This document shows positions 1 to 9,237 of a stretch of DNA of 27,105 bases, in pieces. This stretch comes from an uncultured Roseburia sp. (GTDB lineage Bacteria; Bacillota; Clostridia; Lachnospirales; Lachnospiraceae): NCBI GenBank assembly GCA_934358955.1, contig CAKRLC010000026.1, positions 1 through 27,105 on the forward strand, given 5' to 3'. The notes beneath the pieces were generated by a model. That model was not told the DNA's origin and did not search any database. It saw nothing but the letters and a program-made list of their open reading frames with translations. The position numbers and the translations under genes were made by a program. Each line of letters opens with the position of its first letter. The stretch's first letter is position 1.

Positions 1-22
1 GGATGTGATTTTCCGAGTTATG

Positions 23-45
23 CCCTCTAGTATTACGAAAGAGGG
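23..45 (+). promoter_or_regulatory. Leader hairpin sequestering the toxin ribosome site
   Basis: CCCTCT (23-28) is perfectly complementary to AGAGGG (40-45), with an 11-base loop. The right arm is the Shine-Dalgarno sequence of the small toxin. Hairpins that hide the toxin ribosome site are common in type I systems; the function here is inferred. Confidence 0.45.
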
Positions 46-54
46 ATGATGCCA

Positions 55-141
55 ATGAACACAATGGAAGTTCTTACACTTTTATTAGTTGTTTTTGCGG
101 CTCTATCTTACATAGATAACCATAACGACAAAAAGAAATAG
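55..141 (+). CDS. Putative holin-like toxin peptide (type I TA toxin), 28 aa
   Basis: This very short gene encodes a peptide with one hydrophobic segment (about residues 5-19, VLTLLLVVFAALSYI) followed by a polar tail ending in Lys-Lys-Lys. This is the layout of the small holin-like toxins of Firmicutes (Hol_Tox family), which are membrane-active peptides kept off by an antisense RNA. Three in-frame ATGs lie upstream or at the start (46, 49, 55) and another lies at 64. I chose 55 because AGAGGG at 40-45 then sits nine bases upstream. The same AGAGGG can pair with CCCTCT at 23-28, so the ribosome site may be sequestered. The gene converges on an antisense transcript that overlaps its last codons. 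The family call rests on length, hydrophobic pattern and context; toxicity is inferred. Confidence 0.72.
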   Translation: MNTMEVLTLLLVVFAALSYIDNHNDKKK

Positions 142-218
142 CATCCCACCGTCCAAAGTGAATGCTATTTCATAGTTGCAACTGAGGGCAATCGGATAAC
201 ACATCCGATAACCTTTCT
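130..218 (-). ncRNA. Antisense antitoxin-like small RNA, about 88 nt
   Basis: A strong minus-strand promoter (TTGATT at 248-253, 17-bp spacer, TATAAT at 225-230) predicts a start near 218. The transcript would form a hairpin from ATCGGAT and ATCCGAT (191-197 with 203-209). It would end at a textbook intrinsic terminator, with a 10-bp perfect stem (135-144 with 162-171) followed by five U (A run at 130-134 on the plus strand). It is complementary to the last codons and 3' UTR of the toxin mRNA. This is the tail-to-tail arrangement of type I modules such as txpA/ratA. Boundaries are predicted, not measured. Confidence 0.68.
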
Positions 219-224
219 AAGTAG

Positions 225-253
225 ATTATACACTAGGGCATTTGAGAAATCAA
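225..253 (-). promoter_or_regulatory. Sigma-A promoter of the antisense RNA
   Basis: On the minus strand TTGATT and TATAAT are separated by 17 bp. The -35 box lies inside the hairpin that terminates the toxin mRNA, so the two transcription units share bases. Confidence 0.7.
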
Positions 254-259
254 GTGCCC
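236..259 (+). terminator. Terminator-like hairpin of the toxin transcript
   Basis: GGGCATTTGA pairs with TCAAGTGCCC (one G-U) around a GAAA tetraloop. It is followed on the plus strand by a loosely T-rich stretch (tgtatttta). It lies between the convergent toxin gene and metA and may also help end metA transcripts. Confidence 0.55.
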
Positions 260-282
260 TGTATTTTAATTGCTAAACCGCT

Positions 283-1215
283 CTATTTCCCAACAATCTC
301 CTCGGTATTGATAAACTGGAACGGAGTTGTCTGGTAAACATAGTAATTAAGCCAGTTGGAATACAGGATGTTCCCATGGGAACGCCACTGCAGCTTTGGT
401 TTCTGCGTGTCGTCATCATTTGGGTAGTAGTTCACCGGCATGCTGATTGGGAGGCCTTTTTCCTTATCACGCTTATACTCCTTGTCTAAGGTAACGCGGT
501 CATATTCCGGATGTCCCATAACAAAAATCCTGCGTCCTTCGTCTGCGATCGCCAGAAATACTCCCGCTTCCTCTGATTCTGCAAGGATCGTCAGCTCCTT
601 TACGGCGCGGATATCTTCCGCACGCACCTCAGTATGTCTGGAATGTGGAGCCATAAAGTAATCATCAAATCCCCTCACGAGCGGTACCTTGCGGTTCATG
701 ACATGATGCCCATATACTCCGAATTTCTTCTCTGGAAGCATATATTTTTTCAGCCCATAGTGATAATAAAGACCTGCCTGTGCGCCCCAGCACAAATGCA
801 GAGTGGAAGTTGCATGCGTTTTACTCCACTCAAAAATGTCACACATTTCCTTCCAGTAATCCACTTCTTCATATTCCATCTGTTCCACCGGTGCTCCGGT
901 AATGATAAGTCCGTCAAAATATCTTTGCCGGATATCCGAAAATGTTTCATAAAATTTATTCAAATGGCTTACAGATGTGTTCTTTGATTCGTGAGATGCA
1001 ACCGTTACAAATGTCACGTCAACCTGAAGAGGTGTATTTGACAGGGACCGCAGTAGCTGCAATTCTGTTTCCTCTTTAAGCGGCATCAGATTCAGGATCG
1101 CGATGTTGATCGGTCTGATATCTTGATGTGTCGCACGGTTTTCGTCCATTACAAATATGTTTTCCATTTCAAGAATTTCCTTTGCTGGCAAATCACTCTG
1201 TGTTTTGATTGGCAT
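283..1215 (-). CDS. metA: Homoserine O-acyltransferase MetA (probably acetyl-CoA type)
   Basis: MetA activates homoserine for methionine synthesis in the cytosol. The 310-aa protein matches family length throughout. The catalytic residues are visible: Cys142 in HLCWGAQAG, and His235 and Glu237 in MGHPEYD. Residue 111 is Glu (TGAPVEQ). In characterised MetA enzymes Glu111 goes with acetyl-CoA and Gly111 with succinyl-CoA, so this is best read as a homoserine O-acetyltransferase despite the usual succinyltransferase label. The start is supported by AAGGAAGG upstream of the ATG. It lies 62 bp downstream of ligA on the same strand with no terminator or SAM riboswitch between them, so co-transcription from upstream is likely. 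Confidence 0.96.
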   Translation of the reverse strand: MPIKTQSDLPAKEILEMENIFVMDENRATHQDIRPINIAILNLMPLKEETELQLLRSLSNTPLQVDVTFVTVASHESKNTSVSHLNKFYETFSDIRQRYFDGLIITGAPVEQMEYEEVDYWKEMCDIFEWSKTHATSTLHLCWGAQAGLYYHYGLKKYMLPEKKFGVYGHHVMNRKVPLVRGFDDYFMAPHSRHTEVRAEDIRAVKELTILAESEEAGVFLAIADEGRRIFVMGHPEYDRVTLDKEYKRDKEKGLPISMPVNYYPNDDDTQKPKLQWRSHGNILYSNWLNYYVYQTTPFQFINTEEIVGK

Positions 1216-1277
1216 AGTATCTTTTACCTTCCTTACTGTTTTCCTTAGAAATCTATAAACAGATTTTCTGCCCGGAT

Positions 1278-4068
<2,791 letters not shown>

Positions 4069-4104
4069 AAATACTCCATTCTGTTTTTTTACTTCCATAA
4101 GTCA

Positions 4105-4137
4105 CAAAACGGAGACCTCAGTGTTCAGAAGTCTCCG
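4105..4137 (-). terminator. Intrinsic terminator after the SH3b gene
   Basis: On the minus strand CGGAGAC pairs with GTCTCCG (4131-4137 with 4110-4116), followed by TTTTG. It separates the SH3b gene from the rluF-ligA-metA run. Confidence 0.7.
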
Positions 4138-4156
4138 CATGTTTCCTCTTTATCCA

Positions 4157-5416
4157 TTACTTCAACAGGTCTGTTTTCACATAGCCTGTCTTATTATTCC
4201 AGTTTACCTTGGTCCATCCTTCTGCATAACTCATGACCACCGTTACTTTCTCTCCTGCATAAGCAAGACCTACTTTATCTGCTGTCTCACTCATGGAAGA
4301 CCTGATATTGGTCGTGTTCAGTAATCTGACCACGGTTCCCTCTGTCAGACCGTTGGCTGCCGCTGTTCCTTCTGTAGGATTCTCAGGCATTGTTGCAGAC
4401 AGATATTCACTCTTCACATAGCCACTTGTTCCGTTATAATCGATAATGCTCCATTCGCCTTCTGTTCCTGTCCTTGTGAGTGCTGTTCCCCTCTCAACAG
4501 AACCTATCTTTTCTGATCCGGCGTCCGCTGCTGCCCTGACATTTAATGTATCCGCTGCATACACCGTTTCCGTTGTCACTTCCGGCTGTGCCGGTTCTTC
4601 CGGTGCCGGTTCCTCTGCTGGCTGAGCCTCTGTAGCAGGCACCTCCGTAGCAGGTACTTCTTCCGTAGTCTCTGCCGGCTGTTCTGTCACGATGGAATTT
4701 CTCCATTCAGCGATCGCATTTGGAATGGTCGTTGCACACAGATTCAGAAGATTCTCATCCTGGGTAAGCGCCGCTTCATACTTCTGCTGGATATCATTCT
4801 GAAGCGCGATCACATCATCACTGTTATAGAATGTTGTGATCAGGTTCCGGATACTGGTATCCAATGCGCTTTCCTGTCTGGAAAGATTGTACTCACTGTA
4901 TAAATTATCAATATATAATGCACCATTCTCATTGGTTCTCACATAAAAGAAATACAGTCCCGGAGCCAGTGTGTCAACACCCATGAACTTAACGTCCAGG
5001 CTGACATTGACCATATAAGAATTGCTATCCAAACCACTCTTGGTATAGCAGTTAATATTCTGATAGCTTTCAATGTACTGGCTGATCAGAGAAATATAAC
5101 TCTGTTCATTCTGTGTGATCGGTGTTGCAATTGTCTGGAGTGTGACAAGGTCGCCATTTGCATATGCGGAAAAATACTGATTGATCAGATCATTCACCGC
5201 CGGAATCGCATTCTCCTGATATGCTTCCTCTGTCTCCATCTGCTGTGTTGAGTCTACGTTATTCCCGCTGCCATCTTTCTTACCGGTATAGATCACTAAC
5301 ACAAGGATAATTACCAATAATACGGCTGCAGCTGCAATATATCTTACGTTCTTCTTTAAAAAATCAACTATTTTTTCCTTTTCAGGCTGTTTATTTTTAT
5401 TCTCTTCAGATTCCAT
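4157..5416 (-). CDS. Membrane-anchored protein with two C-terminal SH3b domains
   Basis: The 419-aa protein has a short charged cytoplasmic N terminus, one membrane segment (about 26-43) and a long extracytoplasmic part. Residues about 70-200 form a globular region of unknown family (possibly NTF2-like; I could not assign it). Then comes a Pro/Glu/Thr-rich linker (about 240-285, repeats of PATE and PAEE) and two bacterial SH3 repeats (about 285-340 and 358-419), each with NVR or NIR near its start and GYVK near its end. SH3b domains bind peptidoglycan peptides, so a cell-wall-associated role is likely. It has its own promoter and terminator and is therefore a single-gene unit. No enzymatic domain is visible. 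Confidence 0.82.
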   Translation of the reverse strand: MESEENKNKQPEKEKIVDFLKKNVRYIAAAAVLLVIILVLVIYTGKKDGSGNNVDSTQQMETEEAYQENAIPAVNDLINQYFSAYANGDLVTLQTIATPITQNEQSYISLISQYIESYQNINCYTKSGLDSNSYMVNVSLDVKFMGVDTLAPGLYFFYVRTNENGALYIDNLYSEYNLSRQESALDTSIRNLITTFYNSDDVIALQNDIQQKYEAALTQDENLLNLCATTIPNAIAEWRNSIVTEQPAETTEEVPATEVPATEAQPAEEPAPEEPAQPEVTTETVYAADTLNVRAAADAGSEKIGSVERGTALTRTGTEGEWSIIDYNGTSGYVKSEYLSATMPENPTEGTAAANGLTEGTVVRLLNTTNIRSSMSETADKVGLAYAGEKVTVVMSYAEGWTKVNWNNKTGYVKTDLLK

Positions 5417-5495
5417 TTCTTTTCAACCTCTCTTATCTATCTACAAAAAATACTTCTGCCAATTCTCTCTTTTTGTTGTCTCTACATACTTTTTT

Positions 5496-5524
5496 ATAAT
5501 AGCATTATCCATACTCATTGTCAA
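5496..5524 (-). promoter_or_regulatory. Strong sigma-A promoter of the SH3b gene
   Basis: TTGACA (5519-5524) and TATTAT (5496-5501) on the minus strand are 17 bp apart, giving a leader of about 75 nt before the ATG at 5416. Confidence 0.8.
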
Positions 5525-5529
5525 CGCGT

Positions 5530-5566
5530 GGCGAACTTTTCCAGGCACATGGCGAATTTTTCCAGG
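5530..5566. repeat. Two 16-bp direct repeats with 21-bp period beside the -35 box
   Basis: GGCGAACTTTTCCAGG (5530-5545) and GGCGAATTTTTCCAGG (5551-5566) differ at one base and start 21 bp apart, two turns of the helix. They begin six bases upstream of the -35 box of the SH3b promoter. They could be a pair of regulator sites or the remnant of an insertion-sequence end (IS21-like ends carry such repeats). The remainder of 5417-5758 holds no gene I can support. Confidence 0.6.
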
Positions 5567-5758
5567 TGCACAGTTTGTGTCCGTTTCTGTTCACCCGTAC
5601 CTTGCTCCGGTAACAAAACCTACCAAAACTTGGTCTTTCCGCCGGTCTCTGCTTGTGGTATCATAAAATTATCTAAATAATTACCTGTTCGGGATGCTTC
5701 CTGTGATTTTTATAATCCAACCGTTGTCTCCACACCATTTTTTATAGAGGATAATGTT

Positions 5759-5887
5759 ATGTTTACTTTATTATTTTATGTATTATTTTTTCCTATTATC
5801 TTAGCCTTCAAGCTGATTGGCCTTATTTTTAGTATCATTCTTGGTGTTTTTAAATTAATAGGATTCCATGATATTATTTCCAAATAA
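5759..5887 (+). CDS. Small hydrophobic membrane peptide, 42 aa
   Basis: An ATG with GAGG eight bases upstream opens a 42-codon frame. The product is almost entirely hydrophobic (MFTLLFYVLFFPIILAFKLI then a second segment to about residue 36), with two Lys and an FHDIISK tail. It could form one long or two short membrane helices. It stands alone between the divergent SH3b gene and the bidirectional terminator at 5916-5946, which would end its transcript. A TATAAT at 5711-5716 could be its -10 box but no convincing -35 is seen. I do not recognise a named family; the ribosome site, its terminator and the composition are the support. Confidence 0.5.
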   Translation: MFTLLFYVLFFPIILAFKLIGLIFSIILGVFKLIGFHDIISK

Positions 5888-5908
5888 AAGAATGATCATT
5901 TTCTTAAT

Positions 5909-5952
5909 AAAAAAACCGTAAGTCATAGAGTTCTAATGACTTACGGATTTTT
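5909..5952. terminator. Bidirectional terminator between the small ORF and tRNA-Arg
   Basis: CCGTAAGTCAT (5916-5926) and ATGACTTACGG (5936-5946) form an 11-bp perfect stem with a 9-base loop. T runs flank it in both directions (5947-5952 on plus, the A run at 5909-5915 read on minus). Confidence 0.85.
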
Positions 5953-5959
5953 ATATCAG

Positions 5960-6031
5960 TGCACCTGGCGGGAATCGAACCCGCAGCGTCGGAGTCGGAG
6001 TCCGATGTTTTATCCATTAAACTACAGCTGC
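5960..6031 (-). tRNA. tRNA-Arg, anticodon CCG
   Basis: The 72-nt gene folds as a cloverleaf: acceptor GCAGCTG with CAGGTGC, D stem GTTT/AAAC, anticodon stem TCGGA/TCCGA with loop CTCCGAC (anticodon CCG, reads CGG), variable loop CGCT, and T stem GCGGG/CCCGC with loop TTCGATT. The discriminator is A and CCA is not encoded. The acceptor stem has one G-G mismatch at pair 4:69. Confidence 0.94.
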
Positions 6032-6060
6032 ATTTATAACATTGCTTACGCAACTACTAT

Positions 6061-6089
6061 AATATAACAGATTTGCTTTTAAATTTCAA
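6061..6089 (-). promoter_or_regulatory. Promoter of tRNA-Arg
   Basis: TTGAAA (6084-6089) and TATATT (6061-6066) on the minus strand are 17 bp apart, about 30 bp before the mature tRNA 5' end. Confidence 0.65.
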
Positions 6090-6106
6090 GTTTTTTGTTA
6101 CAGTCT

Positions 6107-6172
6107 TTTCTGTGAACCCAATTCAGGTATTGCGGTACGCCCGCACCACGTTCCGGTAATGATTCACAGAAA
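6107..6172 (+). repeat. Inverted repeat upstream of dinB
   Basis: TTTCTGTGAA (6107-6116) and TTCACAGAAA (6163-6172) are a perfect 10-bp inverted repeat with a 46-base spacer, ending 34 bp before the dinB start codon. It could be an operator pair or a leader hairpin. It does not match the SOS box seen at recA. Confidence 0.4.
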
Positions 6173-6206
6173 CGAATTCATACAAATATAACAGGGAGGA
6201 GTTTTT

Positions 6207-7475
6207 ATGCCACCACTTATTTTTCATATCGATGTCAATTCTGCTTTTTTAAGCTGGGAGTCTGCAAGACGCTTACGTGAAAATCCGGATGCCGTTGACC
6301 TTCGTACCATTAACGCTGTGATCGGCGGAGATGAAACGATGCGGCATGGAGTCGTCCTTGCAAAATCTCCTTCTGCGAAAAAATACGGCATACGGACCGG
6401 CGAACCACTTTCCCACGCAAGGCAAAAATGTCCCAGCCTCGTTGTTGTTCCGCCTGACCATGAGCTGTACGCTGCATCATCGCGCCAGTTCATCCGTATT
6501 CTGGAAGAAGTTGCTCCTGTTATCGAACAGTGCAGCATTGATGAAGCCTTCTGTGACATGACCGGCACTGAAAAGCTTTATGGGGAACCGGTCGCTTTTG
6601 CCACAAAATTAAAAGACCGCATTTATAAAGAACTTGGTTTTACTGTAAATATTGGCATCTCCACGAATAAGCTGCTGGCAAAAATGGCCTCTGATTTTGA
6701 AAAACCAAACCGCGTCCATACTCTTTTCCCGGAAGAAATTCCTGAGAAGTTCTGGCCTCTGCCGGTATCAGAGCTATATGGCTGTGGAAAATCCTCCGCT
6801 GCAAGACTTCGCTCTCTTGGCATCACTACGATCGGTGCTCTTGCAAAAGCCGACAGGCAGATGCTCCTTGCGAATTTCAAATCCCAGGGGGATTACCTGT
6901 GGGAAGCCGCAAATGGCATCTCATCTTCTACCGTTGCAGCAGACTCCCCTGCCAATAAGGGATATGGCAACTCGGTCACACTCCCTTATGATATTACAGA
7001 CTCTGACAGCGCCCACCACATCCTGCTCTCACTCTGTGAAACGGTCGGTGCACGGATCCGCTACGACAAAGCCTATATCAGTGTCGTCCAGGTCCAGATC
7101 GTTGACAGCGAATTCCGCCATCATTGCCGGCAGCTCACGCTTCCTTCTGCAACAAATGTGACAGAGAAAATATATGAGGCTGCCAGACAGGCATTTGACC
7201 AGGGATGGGACCATTCACCAATCCGCCTGCTTGGTGTTTCCACCAGCAAAGCAACCGATGAAGGCTATGAGCAATATAATCTTTTTGACCGGGACAAATT
7301 CGAGCGTCTTTCCCGCCTGAATTCTGCCGTTGATAAAATCCGTAATAAATACGGGGAAGACGCCATTGTACGCGCCTGCTTCGTTACGCAACCGAATCCT
7401 CAAACTGGGAATTGTAAAGATTCGCATAAAAACCGCCCGCAGCAAGAAGCTCCTCGTGATTTCCCTGCTCAATAA
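6207..7475 (+). CDS. dinB: DNA polymerase IV (Y-family translesion polymerase)
   Basis: DinB copies across damaged templates with low fidelity. The 422-aa protein shows the Y-family palm motifs: HIDVNSAF with Asp9, and CSIDEAFCDMTG with Asp112 and Glu113 as metal ligands. A thumb and a little-finger domain follow. QYNLFD near residue 352 fits a sliding-clamp binding motif (QxxLF). GGGAGGAG precedes the ATG. The family-like sequence ends near EDAIVRACF. The last 25 or so residues (QPNPQTGNCKDSHKNRPQQE and on) look like a read-through tail, because they lie antisense to the end of the convergent ABC exporter gene (92 bp overlap). No SOS box is visible upstream. Confidence 0.95.
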   Translation: MPPLIFHIDVNSAFLSWESARRLRENPDAVDLRTINAVIGGDETMRHGVVLAKSPSAKKYGIRTGEPLSHARQKCPSLVVVPPDHELYAASSRQFIRILEEVAPVIEQCSIDEAFCDMTGTEKLYGEPVAFATKLKDRIYKELGFTVNIGISTNKLLAKMASDFEKPNRVHTLFPEEIPEKFWPLPVSELYGCGKSSAARLRSLGITTIGALAKADRQMLLANFKSQGDYLWEAANGISSSTVAADSPANKGYGNSVTLPYDITDSDSAHHILLSLCETVGARIRYDKAYISVVQVQIVDSEFRHHCRQLTLPSATNVTEKIYEAARQAFDQGWDHSPIRLLGVSTSKATDEGYEQYNLFDRDKFERLSRLNSAVDKIRNKYGEDAIVRACFVTQPNPQTGNCKDSHKNRPQQEAPRDFPAQ

Positions 7476-9237
7476 TATCTCCATCCTTCATAACAAGGAT
7501 CAGATCTGCATCACGGATCGTTGACAATCTGTGTGCAATGACAAAGCTGGTTCTTCCTTTCATGAGATTATCCATTGCTTTCTGGATCTCAATCTCAGTT
7601 CTCGTATCGACAGAGGAAGTTGCTTCATCTAAGATCAGTATCTTATTGTCGGCAAGAATTGCTCTTGCGATCGTAAGCAGCTGCTTCTGTCCCTGGGATA
7701 CATTGCTTGCATCCTCGTTCAGTTCCATCTGATATCCGCCCGGCAGTGTTTTGATAAAATGATCTGCCCTTGCCGCCTTTGCTGCTGCGATTACTTCCTC
7801 GTCTGTCGCATCAAGACGTCCATAACGGATATTTTCCATGATCGTACCCTTAAACAGCCAGGTGTCCTGCAATACCATTCCAAATGCATCACGCAGTTCC
7901 CTGCGGTTAAAGTCCCTGATGTCCGTTCCATCTAATCGGATCGCACCGCTGTTTACATCATAAAAACGCATCAGCAGTTTTACCATCGTTGTTTTTCCCG
8001 CACCCGTCGGTCCGACGATTGCAATCTTTTCTCCCGGTTTTACGCTGGCGCTGAAATCCTTGATAATAATCTGTTCCGGATTGTATCCAAAATGAACGTG
8101 CTCGAAAGTTACCGCACCTGTAATTTTGGAAATATCTGCCGGATGCGCTGTGATCTGTTCTTCCTCTTCTTCCTCAAGAAACTCAAATACACGTTCGGAA
8201 GCAGCTGACATGGACTGCACCTGATTGATCACCTGCGCGATCTGCTGGATCGGCTGTGTGAAGTTTTTCACATACTGGATAAATGCCTGAATATCCCCGA
8301 TCGTGATCACTCCTCGGATTGCAAGCAATCCTCCGGTCAGCGCCACACATGCATAGCCAAGGTTTCCGACAAACATCATGATCGGCTGCATCATACCGGA
8401 TAAAAACTGTGATTTCCATGCCGAATCATAAAGAATGTCATTTGTTTTTTCAAATTCTTCAATTGTATCCTTCTCACGGTTAAACGCCTTGATCACCAGA
8501 TGTCCACCATACACTTCTTCCACCTGTCCATTGATATGTCCAAGATATTCCTGCTGCGCGCGGAAAAACTTCTGTGATTTTTTTGTTACAAATCCGATCA
8601 GTCCCATGGAAATCGGTAAGATCACAAGTGCGATCAATGTCATGACCGGTGAAATACTTATCATCATCACAAGCACACCGATCAATGTTGCAACAGATGT
8701 AATAATTGTCGTGATGCTCTGATTGAGTCCCTGTCCTAACGTATCCACATCATTTGTGATGCGTGACAGAACTTCACCATAGGTACGGCTTTCAAAATAT
8801 TTCATCGGCATGCGGTTTATTTTTTCCGAGATTTCTTTTCTGAGACGATAGCACACCTTTTGTGTGATCCCTGTCATGATCCATCCCTGGATAAAATTGA
8901 AAATCGCACTGCACAGATATAAGCCCAATACAAATAAAAGAATACTTCCTATCTTGCCAAAATCAATACTTCCGGTCCCCTGTATTTTTGACATCAGTCC
9001 TTCTGACAATGCCGTTGTTGCTTTTCCCAAAATTTTTGGTCCTGCAACATTAAAAATCGTTGAGCATGCTGCAAATAACATGACAACCAAAATAGCAATT
9101 TTATATTTTCCAATATAGCTTAACAGCTTTTTGATCGATTTTTTGAAGTCCTTTGGTTTTTCTCCCGGATGCATGCCGTGTCCCATAGGTCCCCTTCTTC
9201 GTGGCTGCTGTGTCTTAAATTCCTGTTCTTTACTCAT
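7384..9237 (-). CDS. Heterodimeric ABC exporter subunit with canonical ATPase site (TM288/BmrD-like)
   Basis: This is a half transporter with an N-terminal six-helix ABC exporter domain (about 40-340) and an ATPase domain. From the chosen start (617 aa), Walker A is GPTGAGKTT (409-417), the signature is NVSQGQ (512-517) and Walker B is ILILDE with catalytic Glu538. A Glu run (355-360) links the domains. The N-terminal 30 residues are polar and His/Pro/Gly rich. The SQGQ signature with an intact Glu is typical of the catalytic partner in BmrCD and TM287/288 pairs. The start at 9237 has GAGGTGG six bases upstream and overlaps the stop of the partner gene (ATGAGTAA), so the two are translationally coupled. 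Substrate unknown; multidrug export is inferred from MarR linkage. Confidence 0.92.
   Translation of the reverse strand: MSKEQEFKTQQPRRRGPMGHGMHPGEKPKDFKKSIKKLLSYIGKYKIAILVVMLFAACSTIFNVAGPKILGKATTALSEGLMSKIQGTGSIDFGKIGSILLFVLGLYLCSAIFNFIQGWIMTGITQKVCYRLRKEISEKINRMPMKYFESRTYGEVLSRITNDVDTLGQGLNQSITTIITSVATLIGVLVMMISISPVMTLIALVILPISMGLIGFVTKKSQKFFRAQQEYLGHINGQVEEVYGGHLVIKAFNREKDTIEEFEKTNDILYDSAWKSQFLSGMMQPIMMFVGNLGYACVALTGGLLAIRGVITIGDIQAFIQYVKNFTQPIQQIAQVINQVQSMSAASERVFEFLEEEEEEQITAHPADISKITGAVTFEHVHFGYNPEQIIIKDFSASVKPGEKIAIVGPTGAGKTTMVKLLMRFYDVNSGAIRLDGTDIRDFNRRELRDAFGMVLQDTWLFKGTIMENIRYGRLDATDEEVIAAAKAARADHFIKTLPGGYQMELNEDASNVSQGQKQLLTIARAILADNKILILDEATSSVDTRTEIEIQKAMDNLMKGRTSFVIAHRLSTIRDADLILVMKDGDIIEQGNHEELLAAGGFYANLYNSQFEDSVA

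Noticed and set aside
634..987. A 117-codon plus-strand frame inside metA
   Set aside because: It is antisense to a well-conserved gene with intact catalytic residues and has a shadow-like composition.
1216..1277. Possible SAM riboswitch before metA
   Set aside because: Only 62 bp separate ligA and metA, too short for any SAM riboswitch, and no conserved core is present.
6090..6206. Possible LexA box before dinB
   Set aside because: No GAAC-N4-GTTC-like match exists; only a 10-bp inverted repeat with a long spacer is present.
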